Positions 22,145 to 33,445 of a stretch of 64,000 bases of DNA are shown in pieces. Position 1 is the stretch's first letter, and each line of letters opens with the position of its first letter. The stretch covers positions 186,001 through 250,000 of the forward strand of contig MU839113.1 of assembly GCA_030685235.1 (NCBI GenBank), in the 5' to 3' direction. Below the pieces are notes generated by a model. It was not told the DNA's origin and did not search any database. It saw nothing but the letters and a program-made list of their open reading frames with translations. The translations under genes were made by a program, and so were the position numbers. The stretch comes from Copromyces sp. CBS 386.78 (Eukaryota > Ascomycota > Sordariomycetes > Sordariales > Sordariaceae).

Positions 22145-22165
22145 CGGGTGGTTTTGGAGGGACAT
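19490..22165 (-). CDS. Large acidic orphan protein with paired CX2CX7C motifs
   Basis: A single open frame of 891 codons with an ATG start and no stop. I do not recognise the family. It begins with a polythreonine run (residues 8-18), then two cysteine triads with identical spacing: C54-X2-C57-X7-C65 and C110-X2-C113-X7-C121, possibly one zinc site. The middle is Glu/Lys/Ser-rich and low in complexity, with long acidic runs (for example EEEEEEEE near residue 430). A more ordered segment around residues 455-610 (FPLYAAVTAVEVGREDVMDL, FINEEVPFIAYVRSTG) is followed by a basic coiled-coil-like helix, a basic stretch RTRRKKLTRQQLAEINSSF near residue 795 and a very acidic C-terminus. Nuclear or chromatin function is conceivable but not shown. 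The length of the frame and the even composition of the ordered part support a real gene. Confidence 0.78.
20869..20900 (-). repeat. TCC/GGA trinucleotide tract coding for polyglutamate
   Basis: Imperfect GAG/GAA run in the orphan gene, read on the minus strand as Glu codons. Confidence 0.6.
22113..22145 (-). repeat. (GTT)n microsatellite coding for polythreonine
   Basis: Eleven consecutive GTT/GTC units, read on the minus strand as ACA/ACG-type threonine codons at the extreme N-terminus of the orphan protein. Length change here would keep the frame. Confidence 0.8.
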
Positions 22166-22730
22166 GTTGAGTGTAGTAGCGGACGAGGAAGGGACGGGAC
22201 GGGATACGGGCTAGTAGTTGCTTTTGATGGTGTTGAGAAACGCATCGCGCTTGTCAAGAAAAACATAACATAATATGTATGGGCTTGGAACTGGCGGGAA
22301 GATTTTTTGAGGGTCGGTTAGAAAAAGTTTCCGTTCTGTTGAAGGTAGTTAGTATATATGTATGTTGTGTTGACATTCTCCCTTCTTCGCGATGCCACTG
22401 TTGATGTTGTCTCGTTATCTTCTTTGTCCCCTCTGTCGTGAAACAACAAAAGCATTGTGGTACGGGCGGTGTCTAGGGTCTGGCAGTCTGTTAGTGTCCT
22501 TTGAGCGTTGAGAATGCTGTCCCAGTATGATTTGAGAGGGGGACAAAGAACAAGGGTCAGTATATCCCCTTGAGTAATCTTCTCGAGCAATCCATATCAG
22601 TTCTGTTCTGTCACATTCGAATTCTGAGTCGTCTGAACCATGAACAGAATCACAGTTTCCCACTGGGGGAAGTAAAATACCAACCGAAACCGACTTCATT
22701 TTTTTTTCGACCTTGAGCGTCATAAACATT
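22166..22730 (-). other. Interval between trp-1 3' end and the orphan gene
   Basis: These 565 bp hold the trp-1 3' UTR and the promoter of the orphan gene, both on the minus strand. No gene is visible. Confidence 0.5.
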
Positions 22731-25004
22731 TTACCTGACAGACTTGGCGGCCTTCACAAACTCCCTGATCTTCTCCAAGCTCTGCTTGCCTCCCTCCTCA
22801 ACACCACTGCTGACATCAACACCAATGACCCTTTCAGCCAAAGCCCCCAGAGACTTTACCGTCTCAGCAACATTGCTAGGTTCCAAACCACCGGCAAGCA
22901 GTACAGTAACCTGCTCATCCTTCTCCAACTCCTTCTTGACAGAGTCCAAATCCAACAGCGTACCAGATCCAGCGCCCGAATCCAGCAGTGGCACGGCGTG
23001 GTACCCACGAGTGGCAAGACCGACCTGGCCGGGCTTGAACTTGCGGATGACGGGGACTGGGATAAGGTTGGCCCACTCGAGCGGCTCGTCACCGTGGAGC
23101 TGGACGATATCGATATCATAGAGACGCTGCTTCTCGAGAACCTCCTCAAGGGGCTGGTTCATGAAGACACCGACCAGCAGGGGTCCCCGCTTGCGGATGA
23201 CCTCAGCGTTGATGTTGAAGAAGTCCCTTGCGGACTTGGAGGCTTGCGAGGAGACCTCGGTGGAACCGGTCTTCTTGCTCATGTGCACAGCTTGCGAGAT
23301 GGAGAGGGCAGTCTCGTGGTCGACGCAGCGCTTGGTGCCCGGTACGAGGATCATGCCGACGAGATCGGCACCGGCCTTGATGGCTTCGGTGGCGGCCTCG
23401 GCGGAACGAGTGCCGCAGACCTTGACAAGGAGGGGCTCGGCGGCGGACTTGGGCGCGGGGCCGGCCAGACCGGCGCAGAGCTCACGGATGAACTGGGTGG
23501 CGTCAGGGGCACGCATGATGGCCTCACCGACAAGAATGCCGTTGACGCCGTCACGCTTGCAGTCGAGAACGTCCTGGTGGGTGTTGATGCCGCTGAGAGC
23601 ACAAAGGAAGGTATCATTGGGGACCATGCTGCGGAGACGGCCAGTGGTGCCGAGGTCGACTTCGAAGCTCTCGAGGTTGCGGTTGTTGACGCCGATGACC
23701 TTGGCGCCGAGCTTGATAGCGACGGCCATCTCCTCAGTGTTCTGGACCTCGACTAGGGGCTCCATGCCAAGAGAAAGGGAGTACTTGTACAGGCGCTCGA
23801 GAAGCTCATAATCCAGCATCTTGACGATCAGAAGGACGGTGTCAGCACCGGCGAGCCTGGCTTCGAGGATCTGGTACTCGTCAAAGATGAACTCCTTGCG
23901 GAGAACGGCGGGCCGGTTGGGCATGCCGTTGAGAACCTGGCGCACGGCACGGAGGTCGTCGATGCTGCCCTTGAACCACTCTGGCTCGGTCAGGACCGAG
24001 ATGACACTCGCACCGGCAAGCGCATACTTGCGAGCTTGCAAAGGGGCGTCGATATCAAGCGCAAAGACGCCCTTGGAGGGAGATGCCCTCTTGATCTCGG
24101 CGCAAAGAGCGACATCAAAGGGGGAGCTGCGAAGACGGTCGACAAGAGAGATCTGAGGAGGAGCAATGCTCAGGTTGTAAGCGGCCTGGAGGTCGGAAGG
24201 TCTCTGGGAAGGAATCTGCTTCTGAGCATCGACGGCAGCCTTGCGGTGGGCATAGATCTTTTGGAGGATGTTGCTCTTCTTGGGGGTGGAAGTGTCAGAC
24301 TTTGTGTTCGCCTGGGCCTCCTTTTGCAGTCTCTCGTTCTCGGCCCAGGTGCCTCCCTGCATGTGAAGGAAGTTCCGGAACATGCCACGGCCCTCGCCAG
24401 ACAGAATACTCTCCGGGTGGAACTGGACACCCTCAATGGTGTACTCCTTGTGGCGGACACCCATGATAACGCCCTTGGAACCATCCTCCCTCGCGATCCA
24501 AGAAGTGACCTCCAAACACTCGGGAAGGGTGACATGAGTACCGGCAAGAGAGTGGTATCTCGTCACTGGCAGATCCTGGGGCAGACCGGCATACGCGCCC
24601 TTGCCGTCATGGCTAAGAGGGGAGGTCTTTCCGTGAAGAATCTCGCCGGCGAAGCACACATCGCCGCCATAGACATCCAAGATGCACTGCTGACCCATGC
24701 ACACGCCGAAGATGGGGATCTTGCCAGCAAAGTGGCGGATGGCATCGCGCGAGATACCGGAGTCGGTGGCGGGATGGCCGGGACCGGGGCTGATGACAAG
24801 CTGGGTAGGCTTCTTTGCAATGAGGTCGTCGACGGTGATCTCGTCGTTGCGGAAGACGGTCACCTTGGCGCCCTCGAGGACGAGATACTGGTAGACGTTC
24901 CAGGTGAAGGAATCATAGTTGTCGATGAGGATGAGGTTGGAGGCCGTTTCCACCAAGGGCGAAGGATCGGAATCGTGGGGAGAATGGTCGATGACGGCGG
25001 ACAT
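22731..25004 (-). CDS. trp-1: Trifunctional tryptophan enzyme: glutamine amidotransferase / IGP synthase / PRA isomerase
   Basis: Single exon, 757 residues. Three fused enzymes appear in the fungal order. (1) TrpG amidotransferase, residues about 22-225, with nucleophile C102 in FGVCMGQQC and the catalytic His-Glu pair in VQFHPES; it supplies ammonia to the separate anthranilate synthase subunit. (2) Indole-3-glycerol-phosphate synthase, about 285-530, with [23 protein letters not shown] and [10 protein letters not shown]. (3) Phosphoribosylanthranilate isomerase, about 545-757, with [35 protein letters not shown] and [11 protein letters not shown]. The start at 25004 gives the expected short leader before [18 protein letters not shown]; the frame remains open upstream to 25121 from a non-preferred start. 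A perfect TGAGTCA lies upstream. This arrangement is known in N. crassa trp-1, whose expression is under cross-pathway control. Confidence 0.98.
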   Translation of the reverse strand: MSAVIDHSPHDSDPSPLVETASNLILIDNYDSFTWNVYQYLVLEGAKVTVFRNDEITVDDLIAKKPTQLVISPGPGHPATDSGISRDAIRHFAGKIPIFGVCMGQQCILDVYGGDVCFAGEILHGKTSPLSHDGKGAYAGLPQDLPVTRYHSLAGTHVTLPECLEVTSWIAREDGSKGVIMGVRHKEYTIEGVQFHPESILSGEGRGMFRNFLHMQGGTWAENERLQKEAQANTKSDTSTPKKSNILQKIYAHRKAAVDAQKQIPSQRPSDLQAAYNLSIAPPQISLVDRLRSSPFDVALCAEIKRASPSKGVFALDIDAPLQARKYALAGASVISVLTEPEWFKGSIDDLRAVRQVLNGMPNRPAVLRKEFIFDEYQILEARLAGADTVLLIVKMLDYELLERLYKYSLSLGMEPLVEVQNTEEMAVAIKLGAKVIGVNNRNLESFEVDLGTTGRLRSMVPNDTFLCALSGINTHQDVLDCKRDGVNGILVGEAIMRAPDATQFIRELCAGLAGPAPKSAAEPLLVKVCGTRSAEAATEAIKAGADLVGMILVPGTKRCVDHETALSISQAVHMSKKTGSTEVSSQASKSARDFFNINAEVIRKRGPLLVGVFMNQPLEEVLEKQRLYDIDIVQLHGDEPLEWANLIPVPVIRKFKPGQVGLATRGYHAVPLLDSGAGSGTLLDLDSVKKELEKDEQVTVLLAGGLEPSNVAETVKSLGALAERVIGVDVSSGVEEGGKQSLEKIREFVKAAKSVR

Positions 25005-25283
25005 TGTGACTGGATTCCCTGGCGAGTATTGACTGTGTTCCTGAAGGAGGGAGCTGAGGTGCAGCGGGCTGTGCTGTGGTGTATGTAAATGCCTGCCGAG
25101 TGTAATTACCAAACGGAACACAAGACGCCCGACTTCGGATGCTGCAAGTGCTACTTAGTTGTTGTTAGGTATTGTAAGTATCAATGAATACTGCAAATGA
25201 CAAGAATCAGCCATACGTACCTTGTAGCTACCTGACCTTGAGGGGATTCCCAAGTGCTTGGGCAATGTGTCTTTTGTGAGTAG

Positions 25284-25290
25284 TGAGTCA
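25284..25290. promoter_or_regulatory. TGAGTCA site upstream of trp-1 (CPC-1/Gcn4-type)
   Basis: A perfect palindromic TGAGTCA lies about 280 bp upstream of the trp-1 ATG. The consensus TGASTCA binds Gcn4 in yeast and CPC-1 in Neurospora, activators of amino-acid biosynthesis during starvation. Its presence is direct; its use here is inferred from the gene it precedes. Confidence 0.6.
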
Positions 25291-26052
25291 CTTGCGCTTT
25301 GTTCAATGTTTAAGGCGATGAAGGGGGTCTCTTTAGTCGAGTTACTTTAAACTGAGTATTATACGATACATGTAAAATATGTCAATGGGACATGTCCTCA
25401 GTGGCGCTAGAACGACAGTTTACAAATCACCTTTTTCAACGCCGGATGCAACTCCCGATATTTGGAGAGTGCAGTACCTCTCAATAACTACCCAAAACTG
25501 CTTTGAATAAGAAAGTGGATTTCGTTCCTGAGCTTGGCCTTTGACAGCTTGGTTCCCTTGCCTCCAGCTTCCGTTTCGTGAACTGTACGTATCTGGATCC
25601 CCGTTGGAACCGAATATTGAAATTCCTTATCGCTTATCGGCAAGGCCCCACCAAGAGTGGAAAATGCTTGGCACACTCATGCCCTGTCGCAAAAAAAGCA
25701 CAGTGGGAATTGGCCGCCCGATTCTTTTGTTGGCGGGCGGGAAAAGCATTGGAGCTCTCAGCTCACTGCTGCTGCTGCACTGCGCTGCACACACACCATC
25801 ATTGCCAGCCGCGTCAGGCAAGGGAAAGCGCGTCAAGCAAGCCAAGCAACCAACAACCAACGGAATCTCGAATCCGCCAAAATATTTACATCGCAACACT
25901 CACTCCTGTCAACATCTTCTCCAACCCACCCAGCTACCGGCATATGACAGAGAGTCGGGCTCGAATCAAGCTTTTCCAGTAGCTCTCCCGTCGTCACTAC
26001 ATCATCGCCCTGTCCATCTCCATCGACCGTCGACCAGAAATACACGACGACA

Positions 26053-26077
26053 TCGACGACGACGACGACGACGACAG
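26053..26077 (+). repeat. (GAC)n microsatellite in the NUP192 leader
   Basis: About eight CGA/GAC units roughly 90 bp before the NUP192 start, non-coding in this position. Confidence 0.7.
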
Positions 26078-26142
26078 CATCGCTTCTCGAGGGAACCTTT
26101 TCCCACCAATACCCATTCTCCCAAAGTTGGCCCCGGCCGCTG

Positions 26143-26181
26143 ATGGAGACCATCATCACCAATGGCGTCCTTGACCGATAA
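26143..26181 (+). promoter_or_regulatory. 12-codon upstream ORF overlapping the NUP192 start
   Basis: An ATG at 26143 opens a frame that passes through the NUP192 ATG (26162) in another phase and stops at 26179-26181. If the transcript starts upstream of it, it would reduce initiation at the main ATG. Both ATGs have a C at position -3, so neither context is clearly favoured. Confidence 0.4.
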
Positions 26182-29100
26182 GACATATTTCCCTCCGCTG
26201 GAGGAGTGTTTGACCGGCAAGAACACAATACTGTCCTGGAAACTGGTCGCTTCAGCTCTTGCCGACCAAGATGGCGATCGCATTACCAGCGATGCCGTCT
26301 CATCTTTCCTAAGAGATGCCTACGTCCAGCAGCTGCTCAAGAACCCCTCCAAGACCTTCGAACCGCCGACCTCGCAGACGAAAGCCGACTTCGAGACCAA
26401 GACGGCCGCCATCAACGTGACCCAGACGCCCAACGAGCGGTTCAATATCAAGACCATCAAGGACGACGCCATATGGCTCAGCACCAATGTCAACATCAGC
26501 CAAGTTGCCGCCCTGCGCATCGTCGTGGTCGAGTTCCAGTCGCGCCCGCAAGCCCATCTCGTCGGCCCTCTCTCTACCCAGGATGTCGACAATATTCAGG
26601 AAGCGGCCGGAGTCAGTGATGCGCAAACTTCCAACATCCTCGCTCTCCTCAACCTCTCCACCCTTGCCGATGCCGAAACCACATGGGCCGACTTTGAGAA
26701 GGATGCCACCCGCCGCCAGCGACTTCTGGCCCACTACCTCTCCGAACGCCGGTCCTTTATGAGTTCTGCCGAGTCACTCGTAACCTTCATGCTGCACTCG
26801 AGCGCTGCCATGTTGAACCAGGAGACGCACAACCTGCGACGCGAGATTGTGAAGGAGGCGTTCGAATATGACGAGTTCGACGACCATTCCGAAATCAACA
26901 TCAGTTTGTTCGAGGCCCTTATACCGCGATACTTCACCGTCCTACAAGATGCCATCAAGCGCGCGCAAACCGGTCCTGCAAACGTCGAAGAGCGCCTTCT
27001 TACCGAGCAGATCAACATTGACTGGACCAGGACGGCGCTCACCGAGGCTATCCATGCCATGACCGTTTCTTTCCAGATTCTCGACCTCTCGGGTCCCATG
27101 TTCACTACCCCGGAGATAATAACTCAGTGGTACCAGATCATGAACACGTACGAGTTTCTGGACAGCATCAGCAGTGGCTATGATCTTGTTTCGGAGCTCG
27201 TCATGCCACTCAAGAGTTTGGTATGCGTCATCTCGCTCAGACTCGTCAACCTCAACCGATCACTCATGTACTTGAGCCAAGACATCGACCTCCTGGACTT
27301 CGAAGAGCCCTACCTAGCATCATCCGAGCTTCTAACAATAATTCATACCGCCATTACCAACGCCGCGAATGCTGGCTCGCCCACTGCCAGCCCCGTCATT
27401 CTGGCCTGGTCCTTGATTCTGCAGGAGATGTTTATCGGATACCAGGAACGCGCCGAACGACGGGATGTTGCGCAGAATGCGCGCGCTCAAGCCAGTTTCG
27501 AATTGGAGATTCAGCCGAACCCCAGCGGACGTAGAAACTCGGCGGGAAGCATTGTGTCCATCGAAAGGTCACCGTATGATCTATTCCTGACCTCGCAGTC
27601 CCTTGAGCGGGATAACCAATTGGTCGAGGCGCTCGCCTTTGCGGCTACCGCTCGTGGCCAGGTATATGAGGTCATGTCGGACATGGCAGCCTGCCTTGGC
27701 CACAGCCAGCTCGCTGCCTTCTCTTCTGTGCTAGGAGCGCGTGTTCGGGCTGTTTTTCTCGAGCTTCTCAAGAAGAGCTTGCCCATCGTGGGATATCAAA
27801 ATGATACCGTCTCTTGCCTGCTTGCCGTACTGTCCGGAGGGAGACAGTACTGGGATATTTCTCCCAAGAATGCACTGTCTCCGAGCCAGGAAGTCAATTC
27901 AGTCATGCTTCGGGATGATGAGCTCAAGGAGAACTATCTCTTGCAGGCTCGCAACCGTTACCCTTACGAGTTCTTGCCGTTCGTCTCCTTCACTCGCGCT
28001 CTGGTGACGGGCCTCCTTGCAGATAGCGAGAATTCCGAGTGGGTGATCAGTCTGCTGCTCAGGTCTCCTACCTTGACCCTGGACTGGAGGTCTGACTGGG
28101 TCAACTACGAACTCATTTACGAGGACGAAAACATCAACTCCTTCCAGTTGATTGGCGACCTTGATCTCTTCGATACTTCCAAGGTCACCAGGAGACGCCC
28201 CGAAAACGATGAAAAGTTCACTATTCCTGCTGGTACTGTTGGACGCTTCGTCTCGGACAGCGAGAGGATAGCCATCCTGGAATACGAACACTCGGCCCTG
28301 GCCCTTCTCGGCAAGCGTCTTGAAGTGTCCTTGAAGGCTGACGCGTACAGCAGTGCTCTCCCAGGACTTACTGATGACGAGGTTGCCGAGTCGATACTCC
28401 TGCTGGCAACCGTTGTCCGAGTCGAGACTCTCAGGACTGCTGTGACCGTTTCCAGGGCTGGCTCCGAGGCCGGCATGGCAATCTTGCGAGAGGCAAGCAG
28501 AGCGCTACCACACACCAAGGACATCTTGACGGTGGTTTGCGACCTCATGGACACCATCATTCAAGACGATCTCGTCAACATCGATGGACCCAGGACGGCA
28601 GTCTTGGCAGCCTGTCTTCAGTTCCTTGACGCCGCACTGCCTGTATGCCCAGGCAGGGTTTGGGCTTATATGTCTAGGACTGCACTCATCAATGGCGAGA
28701 CAAGAGCTGGAAGGCTGTCCAGGATCACCGGCAACCTTGACATGCTCTCCGAGCGCTGTGACTTCCTTTCTTCCGCCATGAAGTTCTTCTCCAACCTAAT
28801 CGAGATCGCCATGCTTGGTGCTGTTCAGCGCAAGGTTGTAAGGGAGACGAACGCTCGTTCCAACGTCGACGCAAACGCATGGCTAGGAACAAGCGAAAAG
28901 GTGATCTCTCGCGTCTCTCTTGCCATCGCCCAGACCGCGGTCGATATGGTCGAGAACTCGGTCACTTGGAGATTCCCATCCGAGCTGGACCGCAGTATCG
29001 TGGTTCGTGATGTGGTGGGTATTATGCAGAAGCTCCTTTCCTACACCTATAACCTGGGTGCAACTGGACCTTCAAACACCCTGACTGGCTATCTTGAACC

Positions 29101-31822
29101 TGCCGCTCGATACGTTCTTGAGAGCTTTGTCACCGCGTCGTCAAACTCACTCCGATTCCAACCTCTTCTGGCGACACTTCTTGTTGCCTTCCAAATTCCC
29201 GACTCTACTCTTTACCCCCGCCGGGCTGCCGTTGTCTCGGAGAGGCTCCTAGTGGTCCTCGACTTTGCAACCATTCTCCTCCGGGTCTCCAACTACCTCG
29301 ATCTGCCTGTCACCAACCTCCAAACGCCACTGTTCAAGTCCGCATCTCTGGTCGCCCGTCTTCCTGCTATCAGGCTGTCTTTCAAGGCACCGGCGATGGC
29401 TCTCCTGAGTGCGTTGGTAGAAAGTGCCGGAAAGGGCAACGCCGAACCTCCATCACTGCTGGGATACCTCGGCCCGCAAATGGCACGGTCATTCATCCAG
29501 ATCGCTTCGCAGCTGGATAAGCCGTTTGACAGGGTACCAGAGTCGATCAGTACATGGAAGTTCTTTTCGACAATAATGCGCAATCGCCAACAGTGGATGG
29601 CAAACTGCCTCCTTACTGGCAAGACTCCCCGCGAGGCTTTGAAGGGGGATGGCAAGATTGCAGCACTTTCCCCGGGCTCGGTCCTCTCTACGGCCATGGA
29701 GAAGCTTCGCTCTATCAAGAAGCTGCCAAGTCGGGAGGCCATCGCCATTCTGGACTTCTTCACCTCGGCCCAGAACTACTGGCCTTGGACGATCTTCGCC
29801 ATGCAAAGGGATACGTCGTTCCTGACCGACCTCCGAGCATACGTCCGCGATCTCAAGTCGCCGTCGATGGTTTCAAGGACCGACCCTAGAGAAGCCGGTA
29901 ACCAGGCGAGGATAGCGGCTTACATCGCTGAGACATTTGCTATGCAGCTGTACCATCTGCGTCAGATGAGGCAGTCCCACAAGGTTGCGAACGACGTCGT
30001 GAATGATCTCGATTACTTCCTGCGCAACGGAGTTCAGGTCTCTGGGTATAACGCCTCGTTGCATTCTAACTTTGCAAAGAACTTTAGCCAACGATACCCG
30101 GGAATCTCGATAGAGGATTTCAAGAGGACAGTCCTTGTTCCTCGTGATCTGGGTTCCCAATTTTACTATGCTTTGGACTTTGCCGAGTCGATGCTCAGCT
30201 ACGATGTCGCATGGGCTGGATCACGCAAGAACGGCTTCAGACATGAGATGGAGACTGCTAACCTGAACTTGTCTCTGGTGGAGGCTGAGATTGTACGTTT
30301 GTCTTTTTTTTTTTTTCTCCTACCACGAATTGCGCTAACATGATTAAAGACTCTCTTCCATGCTTGGGAGTATCTACTTCTGGAGCTTAGCATCTCGCTT
30401 CTCCCCAAGAACGAGACCGTTGCCAAGCAAATGTCGCAGGTCGCCGAGCAATGTCTGGATGCCAACCAACGGGCTCAACCGCCAGACAACATTTTCGTCC
30501 GACTGGCTCACGCTCGGGCAAACCTGGCTTTGACGCTTCTTCAACGCCTCGCCGATGCTTCCCACTTGCCAAAGGACATCTCCAAGCTGCTCACCAGCAT
30601 CACAAGGGCCATCAATAACGTTGAGGACCCCTTTGATAAGGACCAGATCTCCTACTTCCGCACCCTCCTCAAGATCCTCTTCGTCGCTCTGCGTGGAACC
30701 AGACACTCGGCCAATGCCCCTGCGCCCGGGGCCTCCACCATGTCGCAGTCCGGTATTGAAACCAGCTCCGTGGCCGTCACCCAGCTGATCCTCACCATCC
30801 TGGACCGCGTCGTCGCCCAATCCTTCAGGTCACTGGTCGCGCTCGTGCACGAGCCCACCTCACCCACCACGCCCGAGGATCTCGCCCTCCTCACCGCAAT
30901 CTTGCAGGCCTGCCTTAGCGCACCCGGCATCGACCAATGCCAGGTGCAAATCCTCAACATCATGGCCGGCCACAACGTCTTCCAAGTCGCCACCTCGCTC
31001 TTCTCCTGGGCCGACAAGCTTACCGACAAGTCGGGCGACCCCATCTACGGCGAGCTTTCCCTTCTGTTCCTCTTGGAACTCTCCGCCATGCCCACCATCG
31101 CCGAGCAGCTTGCCTGCGACGGCCTCCTGGGGCATCTCACGTCCGCCAACCTCGCCGGCTTCATGCGCCGCGCCAACGTCGGCCCGCTAGCTGACAACGC
31201 CGGCGCCGCCCGCTGCTATTCCATGTGGGCCAAGGGCATCTTGCCTTTACTACTCAACATGCTCGGTGCGCTTGGGGCGACCATGGCGCCAGAGATTGCT
31301 TACGTGCTCAACCAGTTTCCCAACCTCCTCCGCGCGGCAGTGGATAGGTTCGAAGCCCCCGGCGTTAGCCGCACCGGGTATTCCCCCTCCTCCAAGTCAT
31401 CCATGTCCACCATCAACAACAACAGCCCTGGCAACGGAAAAGACACGTCCGGGCTGATCACGCTCACTTCCATCTCGGAAATCCACTCCCTCGCCCTTTT
31501 GACCCGGGTCCTCTCCGCCCTCCGACTAACCAACGCGGGAGGGCAATCGGCCCGCGACATCCCGCAGATTGTTGGCGGGTGGGAAGACGAGGCTAGACAG
31601 AATCTGTTGGAGAACGTGGAGTTTTGGTTGGGGAGTAGGAAGGTTCTAAGGGAACGGTTGTTCCCGTGGGGACCGAGGGAGATTGAGTGGAGGAATCAGA
31701 AGCCTGGTGAGGGTGCTGGCGAAGAATCAAAGTGTGAGAGCAAATTGGAGGAGAAGGCGGTGGAGATGTTGAGTGGTGTTGCGGAGGTGTTGGGGTTGGG
31801 TGATGGGGAGGATGGTGCGTGA
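26162..31822 (+). CDS. nup192: Nucleoporin NUP192 (Nup205 family)
   Basis: Two coding exons, 26162-30292 and 30350-31822, with a 57-bp intron (donor GTACGT, 13-base T tract, branch GCTAAC, acceptor AAAG); 1867 residues. The protein is an alpha-helical solenoid without transmembrane segments or FG repeats. It matches the Nup192/Nup205 inner-ring scaffold family: N-terminal FPPLEECLTGKNTILSWKL, then IDWTRTALTEAIHAMTVSFQ and the segment SFMSSAESLVTFMLHSSAAM. The length agrees with filamentous-fungal members, which exceed yeast Nup192. Role: structural core of the nuclear pore inner ring, binding Nic96 and Nup53-type partners. The joined sequence across the splice reads VEAEI|TLFHAWEYLLLELS, which continues a helix and supports the join. 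The last 40 residues are Glu-rich and weakly conserved. Confidence 0.95.
30304..30316 (+). repeat. T tract in the NUP192 intron
   Basis: Run of 13 T immediately after the donor region of the 57-bp intron. Slippage here would not affect the protein. Confidence 0.7.
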
Positions 31823-32727
31823 GTTACATGTAGAGAGAGAGAGGGTTTTGTGTGAAGTGGTGAAGAAAGGGGGGTTGGGAAGGGGATGAGATGAATTTAA
31901 AAGGTTGTGATAATGGGGATGGTTGGAGGAGATGGTAAGGTGGTCTGTTGTGGGGATGTTGTGGTATGTTGGATGGATGAATGAATTGTGTAAAAGTAAA
32001 GGAAGGGGGTTGAATGAATGACTGGTTTACCTTTAGGCACGCAGTGTAGCAGGAAAGAGTTGTTATGTGTTTTGTTTACTTCAAGTCTTAAGCGGGATTG
32101 TTTTGCGTATCATGCTGGCCCTCAACTGATAGTTGGGAATGCTTGCTCTGATGTTGTTTTAAAAGGTTCACATAGCATACAAAAGTTTGGAAGTTCTCCT
32201 GTGTTGCTGTTATGCGCTCAAACTTTTCCAGACCGGCCGGCAGTTCGTTTCGTCGTGACTCGTCCGTTTGCTTCTTAGGAGGAGCCGGTTTGTCGCCAAC
32301 ACACTCTCTCGATCTCCAGGCGAATTTCGTCACACTAGCAGGATTGGAATTTCTTGACTTTATTTGTTCGCTGATGCTAACACTTGCTCGCTTTATACCC
32401 TGCCATATCCTGCACCGGGATATCCCTTTCCACGAGTATCACATACCCTCTAGGTTGTTTCCAACGTGGTGCTATCCGATCCCGGTTGTCGACAAGCCGT
32501 CTCAGCTCCCAGCCGAAGCTGGCAACAAACAGCAAAGCGTCTCGACACCATCCAACGCACGAACGTGTGCTATGCGCGGCGAGTCACATGGTTGGTCATC
32601 CTTCCAAGCGGCCATTTGTTTGATCAAATGTGGTTGTACAGTTGTAATTTTTTTGTGTATCCATCCATCCATCCATCCATCCATCCCTTCCAGTCTCCCC
32701 CGGGTCGTTGTTATATGTACATACACT
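31823..32727. other. Shared 3' region of NUP192 and tim9
   Basis: These 905 bp lie between convergent stop codons. They include a G-rich, AG-repeat NUP192 3' flank, a (CCAT)n tetranucleotide repeat and no believable gene. An open frame from 32212 to 32949 on the plus strand is antisense to tim9. Confidence 0.6.
32659..32687. repeat. (CCAT)n tetranucleotide microsatellite
   Basis: About seven CCAT units in tandem, roughly 40 bp beyond the tim9 stop codon, probably in its 3' UTR. Confidence 0.8.
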
Positions 32728-33445
32728 CTAGCGCCTCTGCATCTCAGCAGTCATGGCAGCGTTGAGCTCGCCGAAGCGCTCGCCCAGCCGCGTCTGGGTC
32801 GACATGGACTTGAGCACGCAGCGGCTGATGCAGCCGGACTCGCGGCCGGAGAGGGCCTTGGAGGTGAAGTCGTCGACGCAGGAGGTGAAGCAGTTGTCTA
32901 CGAGGTTGCCGAAGACCTGGTGTTTGGGAGAACAAGGGGTAAAGGTTAGTTATTGTTTGGTATGGCTTGGACTTTGGGACAGGGCGAGGGGCTGGATTTG
33001 GATTTGGACTTGGGCTTGGACTTGGTTTACAGAGTGGGAAGGAGTGGCTAGGGTTCGAGAGGGAAGAGGGATGTACAAGGTGGTGGGATAGTTCGAGATG
33101 GTGGAAGGGGAGGAGGGGTGGGAACAGGTGCGAGTAGGTGCGAGTAGGTGAGATAGTTGAGATGGTGATTGGTGATGGAAGATATCGCCGAAAGGTATCT
33201 GTTGGCTCAAAGGCATAAAGAGGTAAAAGATGATGAAGAAAGCTTGTATGCGGACGTACACTCATAAACTCCTTAACCTGGCGCTTCTGAAGGCGCTGGT
33301 CGAGCTCGCGGCTCTCGGCGGCTGTAAGTCTTGTTTTGTTGCGATGACGTTAGTTTTTTTTGGGGGTTCCCGGTCTCCTCTGTTGTTTTAAATCACAAAG
33401 TGACTTCTTCTGCTGATTTGCTTGCTGGCTTGCTTACCCATCCAT
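32728..33445 (-). CDS. tim9: Tim9, small Tim chaperone of the mitochondrial intermembrane space
   Basis: Three coding exons rebuilt by splicing: 33438-33445 (8 nt), 33260-33329 and 32728-32916, with introns of 108 and 343 bp; 88 residues. The product starts MDGLTAAESRELDQRLQKRQ. It contains the twin CX3C motif of small Tims: C-F-T-S-C and, 15 residues later, C-I-S-R-C. After that comes the family tail GERFGELNAAM. Tim9 pairs with Tim10 as a hexamer that chaperones carrier and beta-barrel precursors across the intermembrane space. The donor after ATGGATGG (GTAAGC) and the acceptor at ACAAG, not the later TTACAG, are required for the frame. The second intron is unusually long for this window and holds tandem GTGCGAGTAG-like repeats. 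Strong agreement with the known fungal Tim9 N-terminus supports the model. Confidence 0.94.

Larger units (their letters stand above)
25005..26161. other. Divergent upstream region of trp-1 and NUP192
   Basis: These 1157 bp hold two promoters. A CPC-1-type site lies on the trp-1 side. On the NUP192 side are a GAC-repeat tract and a short overlapping upstream ORF. Small open frames near 25541-26143 overlap on both strands and are not believed to be genes. Confidence 0.6.

Noticed and set aside
22713..25088. Long plus-strand frames opposite trp-1 (347 and 350 codons)
   Set aside because: Antisense shadows of trp-1 produced by its codon bias; trp-1 itself is unmistakable.
32212..32949. 245-codon plus-strand frame
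   Set aside because: Its second half is antisense to tim9 exon 3, and the first half covers a microsatellite and 3' flank.
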